Shown here: positions 48,492 to 57,942 of the stretch, piece by piece
How positions within the stretch are numbered: the stretch's first letter is position 1
How the letters are laid out: every line of letters starts with the position of its first letter
Assembly: GCF_046719765.1 (NCBI RefSeq)
Contig: NZ_JABEBY010000007.1
Coordinates: 62,001 to 126,000, forward strand
Source of the DNA: Halonotius sp046719765
GTDB lineage: Archaea > Halobacteriota > Halobacteria > Halobacteriales > Haloferacaceae
Reading direction: 5' to 3'
Length of the DNA: 64,000 nt
Translations under genes and position numbers: made by a program
Notes under the pieces: model-generated
Database searches by the model: none
The model's input: the letters and a program-made list of their open reading frames with translations, nothing else
Told to the model about the DNA's origin: nothing

Positions 48492-50273
48492 ATGTTTTTG
48501 CCCGGTGATCCCGAGATCCCGACAGTGCCATCCGAAAGGCCGTCCCGGATCGTTCAGACGCTGGCCCGCCACGGCTACAACGCCGACCGCGAGGCGGTCA
48601 CCCTGCTCGCCCGCGCGGCGGATCCGGCTGCCGCTATCGAGGCTGTCGTTTCGGCGACCGACGACGACACGCTTCGCCTCACGAGCAGCGACGTTCGCGC
48701 CTGTCTCGACAGCGACACCGTTGCGACCGGCGCGGCCGTTTCCTCTGCCACGCCGGCCACTGAACCATCGTCGTCAACGACCACAACCGAGTCGACCCCG
48801 ACGACCAACTCAGACTCGGCGGCTGAGTCGACGGCAGCAGCCGCGACCGAGTCGACAGCCCCCGATTCGGCTGCAACCACCGACTCACAGCCTGAAACAG
48901 CCCACCAACCCAGCTCAAACACCACCACTTCGACTGCAACCAAAACACACCCAAATCAACAGACGAAGTCAAAATCTCCACACGAAACAGAGGGGTCAAA
49001 GTCGACCGGGCGTAAAGAAGTGGTTGATGAACCAACAGGAACCGCCGGCTCTTCGGTGGATCGGAACCCGGAACCCGCCGAGATCACCGGCGACATCACC
49101 GGTCGCAGCACCGGCACCGGCGAGTACAGCCAGTTCGTGACGACATTTCGGGATCGCTACGAACAGCTTTCAAAACTCCTCAAGGGCCGCGTCAACCACC
49201 GCCCGGCGTCGGCCATCGCCGACATGCCCGGCGGCAGCGACGCCGAGATGATCGGCCTCGTCAACGATATCCGCTCGACGGCCAGCGGCCACTGGCTGAT
49301 CGAACTCGAAGACACAACCGGAACCTTCCCCGCGCTCGTGATGAAAGACCGGCCGATCGCCGAGCTGGTCGATGAACTCCTTCTCGACGAATGCATCGCC
49401 GTCCAGGGCACCCTTGCCGACGATTCGGGCATCCTATTCACCGACTCGATTCACTTCCCCGACGTTCCCCGAACCTTCCGTCCGAGTACGGCCGACCGCC
49501 ACGTCCAGGCCGCCTTGATCTCGGATATCCACGTCGGCAGCCAGGAGTTCATGGCCGACGCCTGGAACCGATTCGCTGACTGGCTCCACACCGAGGAAGC
49601 CGAAGCCGTCGAATACCTCCTGATCGCCGGCGACATGGTCGAAGGCGTTGGCGTCTACCCCGATCAGGACGAGGAACTCGACATCATCGATATCTTCGAT
49701 CAGTACGAAGCGTTCTCGGAGCATCTCAAAGCCGTCCCTGGCGACATGGAGATCGTGATGATCCCCGGCAACCACGATGCTGTCCGGCTGGCCGAACCAC
49801 AACCCGGCTTCGACGAGGAGCTCCGAAATATCATGTCAGCCCACGACCCGAAGATCACGGGCAACCCCTCGACGGTCACCATCGAGGGCGTCTCCGTGCT
49901 GATGTACCACGGCGTCTCACTGGACGAGGTGATCGCCGAACACCCTGAGGACAAAGCCAGCTACGACGAGCCACACAAAGCGATGTACTCTCTCCTGAAA
50001 AAACGCCACGTCGCCCCCCAGTACGGCGGGAAGATGCGACTTGCACCCGAAACAAAGGACTATCTCACCATCGACACGGTGCCCGACATCTTCCACACCG
50101 GCCACGTCCACAAACTCGGCTGGGGGAAGTACCACAACGTGCTGGCGGTCAACAGCGGCTGCTGGCAGGCCCAAACCGCCTTCCAAAAGAAGGTCAATAT
50201 CGACCCCGATGTGGCTCACGCCCCGATCGTCGACCTCGACACACTCGATATGACGGTTCGAAAGTTCGCGTGA
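48492..50273 (+). CDS. polD1: DNA polymerase D small subunit (DP1, 3-5 exonuclease)
   Basis: Proofreading subunit of the archaeal replicative polymerase. The 593-residue protein has an N-terminal helical domain, a Thr/Ser/Asp-rich linker (about 75-205), an OB fold (RSTASGHWLIELEDTTGTF) and an Mre11-like phosphoesterase domain with SDIHVGS, AGDMVEG, PGNHDAV, MYHGVS and TGHVHKLG, all catalytic motifs intact. Its linker contains an ORB-like sequence at 48975-49001. The large subunit gene is not in the window. The ATG at 48492 is preferred to the longer frame. Confidence 0.94.
   Translation: MFLPGDPEIPTVPSERPSRIVQTLARHGYNADREAVTLLARAADPAAAIEAVVSATDDDTLRLTSSDVRACLDSDTVATGAAVSSATPATEPSSSTTTTESTPTTNSDSAAESTAAAATESTAPDSAATTDSQPETAHQPSSNTTTSTATKTHPNQQTKSKSPHETEGSKSTGRKEVVDEPTGTAGSSVDRNPEPAEITGDITGRSTGTGEYSQFVTTFRDRYEQLSKLLKGRVNHRPASAIADMPGGSDAEMIGLVNDIRSTASGHWLIELEDTTGTFPALVMKDRPIAELVDELLLDECIAVQGTLADDSGILFTDSIHFPDVPRTFRPSTADRHVQAALISDIHVGSQEFMADAWNRFADWLHTEEAEAVEYLLIAGDMVEGVGVYPDQDEELDIIDIFDQYEAFSEHLKAVPGDMEIVMIPGNHDAVRLAEPQPGFDEELRNIMSAHDPKITGNPSTVTIEGVSVLMYHGVSLDEVIAEHPEDKASYDEPHKAMYSLLKKRHVAPQYGGKMRLAPETKDYLTIDTVPDIFHTGHVHKLGWGKYHNVLAVNSGCWQAQTAFQKKVNIDPDVAHAPIVDLDTLDMTVRKFA
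48975..49001 (+). promoter_or_regulatory. ORB-like sequence inside the polD1 coding region
   Basis: TCTCCACACGAAACAGAGGG followed by GTCAAAG matches ORB-c at 18 of 20 positions over TCCAC-x-CGAAACA-x-AGGGGT. It lies in the linker-coding part of the gene. A second partial match (15 nt of ORB-b) is at 50044-50058. Confidence 0.6.
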
Positions 50274-50331
50274 GCGAGGTGTAAGGAACCGTCCTGTTTC
50301 CCCTGATCAGGATTCCTTTCTGTTTCTCCGA

Positions 50332-50757
50332 TCAGGGTTCCTGGTAGTACCGGATCGTCGCCGACCCACGGAAGACGGGGCCGTTGCCGGCCTCCTGAAA
50401 CCCCGCGGCCTGGGCGGCTGTCTGGAGATCAGTTGCGTTCTGTTCGACCAGTAGTTCCACGTCCAGCCCCTCGCTGGCGGCGAACCGAACCGGCTCGCTC
50501 AGCAGCCGCTCACAGGCCTCCTTCGTCCCGCCGACCTGTGTCACGTGGACGGTGTTGTCGTGGACATCGAAGCTGACGAACCCCAACAGCTCGGATTCGA
50601 GTGCGTCGGTATCGGTGTTGGGGTCATTGCCGGCCTGTTTCCGTTCGGCGACCCGAACGCTGCGATCGTGCACAAGGTTTCGGACGACATCCGCCGGCAC
50701 ATCGGCCAGTGCCGCGATCGACTCGGCGTCCTCTTCGACGGCGTCCCGGACATCCAT
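50332..50757 (-). CDS. GNAT-like acetyltransferase fold protein, function unknown
   Basis: A 141-residue protein with the layout of a short GNAT domain: MDVRDAVEEDAESIAALADV at the start, a central LLGFVSFDVHDNTVHVTQVGG strand pair, and a C-terminal helix-strand AAQAAGFQEAGNGPVFRGSATIRYY. The acetyl-CoA loop (Q/RxxGxG/A) is not clear, so catalytic activity is uncertain. The ATG at 50757 is preferred to 50784. It diverges from the prepilin peptidase gene. Confidence 0.6.
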   Translation of the reverse strand: MDVRDAVEEDAESIAALADVPADVVRNLVHDRSVRVAERKQAGNDPNTDTDALESELLGFVSFDVHDNTVHVTQVGGTKEACERLLSEPVRFAASEGLDVELLVEQNATDLQTAAQAAGFQEAGNGPVFRGSATIRYYQEP

Positions 50758-50883
50758 GTGACCGTATATCATATCTACCCGCATAAAATTCGGGGCGATA
50801 GTGGGGTATCACCGCGGGCCAGCCCACTGTGCCGCTGTTCGACACCTAAACACCTATGGGTGATGCGGTTCCGAACTGTGGTA

Positions 50884-51900
50884 ATGGTTGCAACGTTGCC
50901 GGATCTGCTTCGACTTCTCGTGATCCCGGTTCTTGGGTGGGCTGCGTGGCGCGACATCCACACCCGCCGCATCCCGAACCGGGTGTGGCCACCGCTGGTC
51001 ATCCTTGGCGGACTGCTGCTCGTCTGGGAGGCCATCCAATTTTTTGTCTTCAGTGCTCCCGGCGGCCAAGCCTTCCTGATCCGTGCCGGGATCAGCCTCC
51101 TATTTGTCGCCCCGCTTGGCTACGCCTTCTGGTGGTTCGGCGCGTTCGGCGCGGCCGACGCGAAGGCGATGATCGCCCTCGCCGTCCTCCTGCCGACGTT
51201 CCCGACCTACGCTCTCGGCGGGCTGGAACTCCCCATCGTCGACACGACAATCGGCGTGTTCTCGTTGACGGTGCTGACGAACGCGGTGATCCTCGCGGTG
51301 GCCGCCCCGGTCGGCTTGGGCCTTGGCAATCTGCTCCGCCGCCGGATCGAGCCCGTGGTGATGTTTCTGGCCCGACCAGTCCGCATCGACTCGCTGCCGG
51401 ATCGCCACGGCCGCCTGTTTGAAACCCCGGATGGGTTCACCCACAATGGGCTTGATCTTGACGCCCTCCGGATGTATCTTCGCTGGCGCGGCCTCCCCTT
51501 AGCCGCGCTCCGGGCGGCCCCCGATGTCGCTCGGGATCCGGCCAGCATCGAGGCGACCGGCGAGCCGACCGACGGCCGCAGCGACATCGACGACGACCTC
51601 GATTGGGACGACGCCGACGCTGTTCCGACAGTCGACGGCGACGCTCCCGCCGAGACTCTCGACGACCCGTGGGGTGTCGACCAGTTTTTCGAGTCGATCG
51701 ATCGGTCGACCTACGGCACCGATCCTGAACAACTCCGCGACGGTCTCGAACTGCTGGCGACGACCGACGAGGAGACGGTCTGGGTCTCACCGGGACTTCC
51801 GTTCGTCGTCCCGATGTTTGCCGGCCTCCTCGTCGCCTTCACCTACGGCGACCTGCTGTTCGCCTTTCTTCGCTGGATTGGGCTCTTCCCGCTTGTATAA
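50884..51900 (+). CDS. pibD: Prepilin/preflagellin peptidase (A24 family, PibD type)
   Basis: Membrane aspartyl protease that processes type IV pilins and archaellins. The 338-residue protein has the two catalytic aspartates at Asp24 (WRDIHTRRIPN) and Asp92 (FGAADAKAMI, the GxGD-like motif), six or more membrane helices, a cytoplasmic acidic loop around 215-300, and a final helix. It is longer than Haloferax PibD because of this loop. The ATG at 50884 (MVATLPDLLRLL) is preferred; 50863 is possible. Confidence 0.88.
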   Translation: MVATLPDLLRLLVIPVLGWAAWRDIHTRRIPNRVWPPLVILGGLLLVWEAIQFFVFSAPGGQAFLIRAGISLLFVAPLGYAFWWFGAFGAADAKAMIALAVLLPTFPTYALGGLELPIVDTTIGVFSLTVLTNAVILAVAAPVGLGLGNLLRRRIEPVVMFLARPVRIDSLPDRHGRLFETPDGFTHNGLDLDALRMYLRWRGLPLAALRAAPDVARDPASIEATGEPTDGRSDIDDDLDWDDADAVPTVDGDAPAETLDDPWGVDQFFESIDRSTYGTDPEQLRDGLELLATTDEETVWVSPGLPFVVPMFAGLLVAFTYGDLLFAFLRWIGLFPLV

Positions 51901-52011
51901 CGGCTCCGCTCGTTGTATAATGGCTCCGCTCGTGTAGCGATTCTGCCGTTGTGGCGGCACCACCTGTTCTGGGATCGGTGTGCCTTTGGCCTCGCCGCCG
52001 CCCCCTTCGGT

Positions 52012-53175
52012 ATGGACGGACATCTTCGCAACGGCGTCGTCGCGGTCGGCGGCAACGCCCGCCAGCAGTTCCACGACGCTCGCGGCTACGGCCGGCCGGC
52101 CGACGGCAACGAGATCCACCTGGCCCGCGTTGAGGCCGCCCACCTCCTGCTCCGTGGCGACCTCACGGCTGTCGTCGACCACGACGGCTCCGCCGGTCGC
52201 CTCTCGTTTGAAGAGTTCTTCGTCGCCTCCGCGGCGGCCGCCGACCGGTTCGCCCTCCGGTTTCTCGTCTACGCCGACCTCCGCGATCGGGGATTCTATC
52301 TTACGCCCGCCCGCGCGGGCTGGCCCGGTGTCGACACGGTCGATGGCGGCGTTGACGCGGCCGACGGCGTCGATACGGCCGACGGCGTCGACGCGGTCGA
52401 CGGCGATCTGATCGATCTGATCGTCCCCCCTCGGGGCACAAAACCCGGCGACGGCGAACCGGCCTATCGTATCGCGGTCGTCGGCGAACGCGAATCGCTC
52501 CCGGCCGACGAGCTTGCAAACCTTACCCTCGCGGTCGTCGACGAGGAAAGCGAGATCAGCTACCTCGAAACCACCACGCCCGAGTTCGACGGCGGGACGA
52601 CCTACAGTCCGCCGGCGGGGATCACGGGTTCGCTCATCGGTGATCGTGTTATCGTCTGGGATGCTCCCGATGGCTTCTACGACCACGGGTTCTACGGCCA
52701 ACCGCTTGAGGTGCGGGAGGCGATCATCGACAGCGCGGTTCAACTCTCACTCGTTGAGGCCGCCGCCCTCGCTGCCGACGGAACTCTCGTCCTTGATGGC
52801 GTTGACGACACCGACGGCTCCGCCGACGCGCCGGCCAGCTACACCGTGATCCGCGAACAGGGCCGGCGGGTCGAAGGCGAGCGGTTCGACCGCCGGCTCG
52901 CGGTCTACCGCCGGCTCCGCCAGCAGGACGTGGTGCCGAAAACAGGCTACAAGTTCGGCGCGGATTTCCGCACCTACAACACGGTTGAATCGGTCGATGA
53001 CCTCCCGCACTCCGAGCGGCTCGTCCGCGTTGTTGGGGCCGATCACGCCTTCGATCCCCGCGAACTGTCACTCGATGTGCGGCTGGCCGGCGGGGTTCGG
53101 AAACGAATGGTTTTTGCGCTGACCGGCGCGAACGGGGAGATAGACTGGCTTGCGGTGAGCCGCCTGACACCATGA
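52012..53175 (+). CDS. endA: tRNA-splicing endonuclease
   Basis: Cuts introns at bulge-helix-bulge motifs in pre-tRNAs. The 387-residue protein is the duplicated haloarchaeal form: a degenerate N-terminal repeat and a catalytic C-terminal repeat with Tyr313 (KTGYKFGADFRTY), His333 (DLPHSERL) and Lys364 (GGVRKRMVF), the Tyr-His-Lys triad. An insertion of degenerate Asp-Gly-Val repeats (DGVDTADGVDAVDG) occupies about residues 105-130. The stop overlaps the trpS start by 4 nt. Confidence 0.93.
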   Translation: MDGHLRNGVVAVGGNARQQFHDARGYGRPADGNEIHLARVEAAHLLLRGDLTAVVDHDGSAGRLSFEEFFVASAAAADRFALRFLVYADLRDRGFYLTPARAGWPGVDTVDGGVDAADGVDTADGVDAVDGDLIDLIVPPRGTKPGDGEPAYRIAVVGERESLPADELANLTLAVVDEESEISYLETTTPEFDGGTTYSPPAGITGSLIGDRVIVWDAPDGFYDHGFYGQPLEVREAIIDSAVQLSLVEAAALAADGTLVLDGVDDTDGSADAPASYTVIREQGRRVEGERFDRRLAVYRRLRQQDVVPKTGYKFGADFRTYNTVESVDDLPHSERLVRVVGADHAFDPRELSLDVRLAGGVRKRMVFALTGANGEIDWLAVSRLTP

Positions 53176-54827
53176 CCGACGATACCCCCCACGACGACGA
53201 TGGCACGTCCGAAGCCGGCGCGACCGACGCGGCCGCCGCAACCGACGGCGGCGTCGAGGAGACGACCATCGACCCGTGGGGATCGTCAACGATCGCCGAC
53301 TACCGCAAGCTCTTCGAGGAGTTCGGCATCGAGGAATTTGAGCAGATTCTCGGCGACGTACCGAACCCCCACTACCTCATGCGCCGCGGGGTCATCTTCG
53401 GCCACCGCGACTACGAGCCCGTCGCCGACGCCCTCGCCAACGGCGAACCCGCCGCTGCCCTTTCGGGCTTTATGCCGACCGGCGACCCGCATATCGGCCA
53501 CAAGCTTGTCTTCGATGAGATCATCTGGCACCAACAGCAGGGTGCCGACGCCTACGCCCTGATCGCCGATCTTGAAGCTCACTCTGCCCGCGGGATGACG
53601 TGGGACGAGATCGATGAACACACCGAGAGCTATCTGCTGAGCCTGCTTGCCCTCGGTTTCGACGCCGAGGAGGGGACGCTCTACCGCCAATCCCAAAATC
53701 GAGAGCTTCAGGATCTCGCCTTCGAACTCGGCTCGAACGCCCGCTTTGCTGAGTTCGGCTCGATCTACGGCTTCGACGGCGAGACCAGCGTCTCCCACAT
53801 GCAGAGCGTCGTCACCCAGATGGCCGACATGCTCTACCCACAGTTGGTCGACGGCCCCAAGCCGACGGTGATCCCGGTCGGCCCCGATCAGGATCCCCAC
53901 GTCCGGCTCGCTCGGGATCTGGCGGTGCGGATGCGATTTTTCAAAGTCACGCGAGAGTACGCTAGCTTCTCTCTTGAAGACGCAGAGGAAGAGCGAGAGC
54001 TACTTTCTGAGACGTATGATCGACTTGCTGAGATCATCGACAACGACCACAAAATCCGCTGTGTCGATGCTGCGGTTCTGCTGCGGGATGGTGAAGATGC
54101 GGTTGATCCCTCTAATCGAGATTCGTATTCGAGCGTCAAGATGGGATCCACTACCGGCAGCGTGAAAGCCTCGTTGAACAATAAGCTGCAAAACGCAGGA
54201 AAGGAACCACTTCGCCCGCGCGTCCGGTTCTTCCACCGCCACGGCCCCGAAGACGCCTTCGAGGCGATGATCGACGCCATCGAGGGCGAAAAACGCGTCT
54301 ACGAGGGCCACATCGATTCCTTCGAGCTCGATTTCGACGCGGCCGAAGACCTCGCCCGCGAGGTCGAAGTGGACGCCGGCGGCTACGGCTTCATCCAGCC
54401 CTCCTCGATCTATCACCGCTTCATGACTGGACTGACCGGCGGCAAGATGTCATCGTCGATCCCGGCCAGCCATATCAGCCTGCTCGACGACCCCGAAGAC
54501 GGCTACGACAAGGTGAAGTCGGCGACGACGGGCGGTCGCGAGACGGCTGAAAAACAGCGCGAACTCGGCGGCGAGGCCGACGACTGCCCGGTCTATGAGC
54601 TGTACGCCTACCTGCTCGCCAACGACGACGATGGTCTGGTCGAGGAAGTTTACGAGGAGTGTGTCGGCGGTGAGCGGCTCTGCGGCGACTGCAAGGAGCA
54701 GGCGGCGACGCTGATGCAGGAGTTCCTAAAAAACCATCAGGAGAAACGCGAGGAAGCACGGGAACTGCTCGATGATCTCGATATCGTTCTCGACTCCGAG
54801 CGGAAGGGGCCGGGCGGTTCGCACTGA
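53172..54827 (+). CDS. trpS: Tryptophanyl-tRNA synthetase
   Basis: Class Ic synthetase charging tRNA-Trp. The 551-residue archaeal/eukaryal-type protein carries GDPHIGH (HIGH box, about residue 108) and GGKMSSSIPASHISL (KMSKS). A 45-residue acidic, Thr-rich N-terminal extension and a C-terminal CGDCK pair (CVGGERLCGDC) that could hold zinc are notable. Codons in 53940-54190 are less biased than the rest. It is translationally coupled to endA. Confidence 0.95.
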   Translation: MTDDTPHDDDGTSEAGATDAAAATDGGVEETTIDPWGSSTIADYRKLFEEFGIEEFEQILGDVPNPHYLMRRGVIFGHRDYEPVADALANGEPAAALSGFMPTGDPHIGHKLVFDEIIWHQQQGADAYALIADLEAHSARGMTWDEIDEHTESYLLSLLALGFDAEEGTLYRQSQNRELQDLAFELGSNARFAEFGSIYGFDGETSVSHMQSVVTQMADMLYPQLVDGPKPTVIPVGPDQDPHVRLARDLAVRMRFFKVTREYASFSLEDAEEERELLSETYDRLAEIIDNDHKIRCVDAAVLLRDGEDAVDPSNRDSYSSVKMGSTTGSVKASLNNKLQNAGKEPLRPRVRFFHRHGPEDAFEAMIDAIEGEKRVYEGHIDSFELDFDAAEDLAREVEVDAGGYGFIQPSSIYHRFMTGLTGGKMSSSIPASHISLLDDPEDGYDKVKSATTGGRETAEKQRELGGEADDCPVYELYAYLLANDDDGLVEEVYEECVGGERLCGDCKEQAATLMQEFLKNHQEKREEARELLDDLDIVLDSERKGPGGSH

Positions 54828-54857
54828 GATCGATGTTCCTCGTCTGCTACTGCAGGC

Positions 54858-56069
54858 TCACTTGATTTTTCCGAACGTTGCTTGCTGCTTCGGCCCACTG
54901 ATCTCGCTCTTTCTGTTGCGGAACTCCGACGGTGCCATCGTGCCGCTTCGCAGCAACTGAATCCGCTCGTGATCCCTTTCGCTTAGCTCTACGTCGAAAA
55001 CGGCCTGTTTGAGATAGTAGCCGAGAGCTTCGGCAAGATAGGGTGGGACTGCGTTTCCGATCTGTTGGCGACGAGCGACCAATCCACCGTGGAACTCGTA
55101 TTCGTCGGGGAACGTCTGGAGTCGGGCTCCTTCGCGTGGTGTCAGCCCCCGATCTTCGAACGGATGGATACAGCGGGCACTGGATGGTTTCGACATATTC
55201 GAGGTGATCGCAACCGCTGGCTTAGTTGAATCGAGTCGGGAGTAGGAATTGTGGTAACCAGAAGAGGGTTGTAGTTCGTCAGGAATCGCAGTTCTGTTTC
55301 CGCCGTCGGGGATGTGTGAAATCATCTCGACCATCTCGTCGGAGTGTCTGGCTGCTTCGTGCCCGGTCAGGGTTTCACTGTCGCCACGAAGATCTTCCTG
55401 TAGAACGGTTTCGGGTGTTTGATCGTACTCAGTGACTTCCGTTCCCGGTGCCACGTTCGGGAGATCACCGATACCGTCCATCACGCTTGCCGTCTCGACC
55501 GGATCGAGTTCGAACCCTTCCAGCGGGTGGGTGAGTCGAGGCTGTTCGTATGCGAGTACGACGAGTCGCCGTCGATGCTGTGGAACGCCGAAATCAGATG
55601 ATGTAACGATTCGAGTTGTGACGTTGTAACCAATGCTGCCGAAAGATTTCTTTACTGCGTCGAGGAATTTTCCGTCTGCGGTGTTTTCCATACCCCGAAC
55701 GTTCTCGAAGAGTGCTGCTTTCGGACTAAGCTTGTCCACCCAATCGATAAAATGCGTAAAAAGGTGATTCCGCTCGTCGGAACCGTCGGGACTCACGACT
55801 TCTGAAAACCCTTGACACGGTGGCCCTCCAGCGACCAAGTCGACTGATTCTGTCCCTGCTTCCTCCCTAATATCGTCCGACTCGATATCCCGAATGTCGC
55901 CTGTGAGATCAGCCGTTGAAATGCTGTTTCGGTTCGCAGCAAACGTTTCTCTCGCGTCTTCATCGATCTCGACAGCGTGGACGAGTTCGTAGCCGGCGTT
56001 TTCGAGACCAACAGACAGCCCGCCAGCCCCGGCGAACAGATCGACGTATGTCAGTTTGGACTCGTCCAT
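54858..56069 (-). CDS. DNA C5-cytosine methyltransferase (RM system)
   Basis: A 403-residue m5C methylase with all key motifs: I DLFAGAGGLSVGLENAGY, IV GGPPCQGFS with the catalytic cysteine, VI ENVRG, VIII QHRRRL, and X QIGNAVPPYL. The target-recognition region lies between VIII and X (about 200-320); the recognition sequence is unknown. Third codon positions contain far more A and T than in neighbouring genes, a sign of transfer. It diverges from a controller and nuclease gene pair. Confidence 0.9.
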   Translation of the reverse strand: MDESKLTYVDLFAGAGGLSVGLENAGYELVHAVEIDEDARETFAANRNSISTADLTGDIRDIESDDIREEAGTESVDLVAGGPPCQGFSEVVSPDGSDERNHLFTHFIDWVDKLSPKAALFENVRGMENTADGKFLDAVKKSFGSIGYNVTTRIVTSSDFGVPQHRRRLVVLAYEQPRLTHPLEGFELDPVETASVMDGIGDLPNVAPGTEVTEYDQTPETVLQEDLRGDSETLTGHEAARHSDEMVEMISHIPDGGNRTAIPDELQPSSGYHNSYSRLDSTKPAVAITSNMSKPSSARCIHPFEDRGLTPREGARLQTFPDEYEFHGGLVARRQQIGNAVPPYLAEALGYYLKQAVFDVELSERDHERIQLLRSGTMAPSEFRNRKSEISGPKQQATFGKIK

Positions 56070-56127
56070 TTACTACACTCTTTGTCGATTCCGTATTTAA
56101 TGATTCGTATCATGCTACCGCTCGCGT

Positions 56128-56147
56128 TGGTAAATACATGGTAAATA
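56128..56147 (+). promoter_or_regulatory. Direct repeats upstream of the RM controller gene
   Basis: TGGTAAATA occurs at 56128-56136 and 56139-56147, one helical turn (11 bp) apart, between the methyltransferase and controller starts. This is a plausible binding site for the winged-helix protein. Confidence 0.45.
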
Positions 56148-56181
56148 GATACTTTATTCTTGGTATTCTGCTGGCTATTGA

Positions 56182-56493
56182 GTGGATTTGAGATTGAACT
56201 CAAAAGAAACTGACGGGACTGATCCATATGATACGCTGGCGTATATCGTCGGTTCGCGCTACCGGCGACTGATTGTCAGTGAACTCTCATCAGGCCCGTC
56301 CAACCCGACGAAAATCGCTGAGACACACGATATACACGTCTCACACGTCAGCCGTGGTCTCGGCGAGTTAGCGGATAGGGATGTCGTATCTGCTTACGGG
56401 ACTGATTCACGAACTCGGCTGTACCGACTCACGGAGCACGGCGAAACGGTCGCAACACTGCTTGACGAGTACGAAGAGGGAGAGAATGACTGA
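56182..56493 (+). CDS. Winged-helix controller protein of the RM system
   Basis: A 103-residue protein with one winged-helix domain: GSRYRRLIVSELSSGP, NPTKIAETHDIHVSHVSRGL as helix-turn-helix, and a wing YGTDSRTRLYRLTEHG. It starts with GTG; an ATG is not available nearby. Its last codons overlap the nuclease start by 8 nt (ATGACTGA). Such a gene between methylase and nuclease suggests control of nuclease timing, but unlike bacterial C proteins it is MarR/ArsR-like. Confidence 0.75.
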   Translation: MDLRLNSKETDGTDPYDTLAYIVGSRYRRLIVSELSSGPSNPTKIAETHDIHVSHVSRGLGELADRDVVSAYGTDSRTRLYRLTEHGETVATLLDEYEEGEND

Positions 56494-57637
56494 ACGCACA
56501 CCATCCGAACGAGAAGCGATTACTCGGTTTCTGTCTGACTACTTTCCGCGTGAGTATATAGACGAGAAATCGATTTCACAACAGACAGAACCCGACGACT
56601 CGACCATTTCAGACGAAGAACTGGCCGTGATCGAGCAACTGATTGCGGCGGAGCAATCCGAGTTCGTCAGTTCGAAAGGAACACTCGGACTTGCGATAGA
56701 CTTCTTGATGATCGCCGAGCAGCTTTCGCAGACCGACGAATGGGTTTCGGGTTTCGATCCTGATGTCAGTGCTGACGATATCTTGTCCCGCTACGATCAG
56801 GCGAGCGTCAAATCGACGTTGACGATCACACATGATGGCGAAAAGTACGCGATTCGACCCGTCCAAAACGCCGTCATCGACCTGTTTCGTGAGGATTTGA
56901 AACGCACGAACTTCCCGAGTTCTCCTGGCCACCATACCGGTGAGTGGGAGCGGTACACGGATCTGTTAGCGATGGCGTTTCAGCTCTCCCGCGATGGTCG
57001 GTACATCGCAACCCAGCGGCTGTTCGAGTACGGTCTCGAACAGTTAGAACGGAAAGATATCACGCAGCGAGAACCACCGTTCCCCTCGCCGTTCGAGGCA
57101 GTACTTCACGAGTACGACAGAAGCCATCCGGACGAGGAAGGTGGGTTGACCTACCAAGCGTGGGCGTATGGGTACGTGACAGCGATGTGGCCGCATCTCT
57201 CGCTGGAAGCGAGCAAAGTTCGAACCGGCTCCTCTCGACAGAACCGCCACGGGGACATCGACGGCTATCAAGGGCCGGATCTCATGCTTTCCGTGGAAGT
57301 CAAGGATCGAGCTATCGATGGCCAAAACGTCGAAAGTGAGTTGGGCTCGATCATGGTGTTGGCGGAGAATGCAACGACTATTGTTGTCGCCGTCTGTCGG
57401 TCTGCATCCGACGACGCGATCACAGTGCTGAGGGAAGCGGATGTCAACGTTCTCACCGACGAGCAACTCGCACAGCGATTGCAGCTGTGGGACTATCACA
57501 AGCAGAATCGAGCCCTTCAAGCGATGGCTCACTACCTGACGAACATCGAAGAAGATCCCGGAGCACTACAGCGCCTGCTTCGGTTCATTGAACACATTGA
57601 TCCGAATAACACCGCGCTGGCACATCTGATCGAGTAA
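56486..57637 (+). CDS. Putative type II restriction endonuclease
   Basis: A 383-residue protein with low codon bias. A PD-(D/E)xK-like core is visible: NRHGDIDGYQGPDLMLSVEVKD (Asp and the EVK pair around residues 270-285), preceded by a helical N-terminal domain. Pairing with a C5-methyltransferase and a controller strongly suggests the cognate nuclease. Possible membership in the SacI-like family is a guess from the Asp-Gly-x-GPD-EVK layout; the recognition site cannot be stated. Confidence 0.65.
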   Translation: MTERTPSEREAITRFLSDYFPREYIDEKSISQQTEPDDSTISDEELAVIEQLIAAEQSEFVSSKGTLGLAIDFLMIAEQLSQTDEWVSGFDPDVSADDILSRYDQASVKSTLTITHDGEKYAIRPVQNAVIDLFREDLKRTNFPSSPGHHTGEWERYTDLLAMAFQLSRDGRYIATQRLFEYGLEQLERKDITQREPPFPSPFEAVLHEYDRSHPDEEGGLTYQAWAYGYVTAMWPHLSLEASKVRTGSSRQNRHGDIDGYQGPDLMLSVEVKDRAIDGQNVESELGSIMVLAENATTIVVAVCRSASDDAITVLREADVNVLTDEQLAQRLQLWDYHKQNRALQAMAHYLTNIEEDPGALQRLLRFIEHIDPNNTALAHLIE

Positions 57638-57674
57638 TCTCTATCGCTTAGTGTGTGAATACGATATGAATAGT

Positions 57675-57942
57675 CCCACCGTGAACGTGGGTGATGCACC
57701 GGACGGGAGACGTTGTCCCCGCGCCACACGGCCGGTGACAGCTTTCGGCGGGCTTTCACCGCCTGTTGGGGCTCGCCTGGCTTTGCCCGGGGTCACACCG
57801 GGTCTTGCCGGCGTCGGCGGGCCGACCACCTTCGGTCGCGTTCCGCAACGAACGCGGCCTTGGCGGCGACCCTCGGTCGGCGATAGCCGGGTTCTCACCG
57901 GCGTTGCCGCCGCAAGCCTGCTTCAGCCGGATTCACACCGGC
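57675..57942 (+). repeat. Array of five 17-nt hairpins (5-bp stem, 7-nt loop)
   Basis: Units at 57675-57691, 57747-57763, 57786-57802, 57886-57902 and 57926-57942 each have a perfect 5-bp stem and a 7-nt loop. Four share a TCAC-CCGG-like right half, with loops GCTTTCA, GGTCACA, GTTCTCA and ATTCACA; the first carries the motif in the opposite orientation. Spacings are about 72, 39, 100 and 40 nt. No matching coding signal is seen. Confidence 0.55.
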
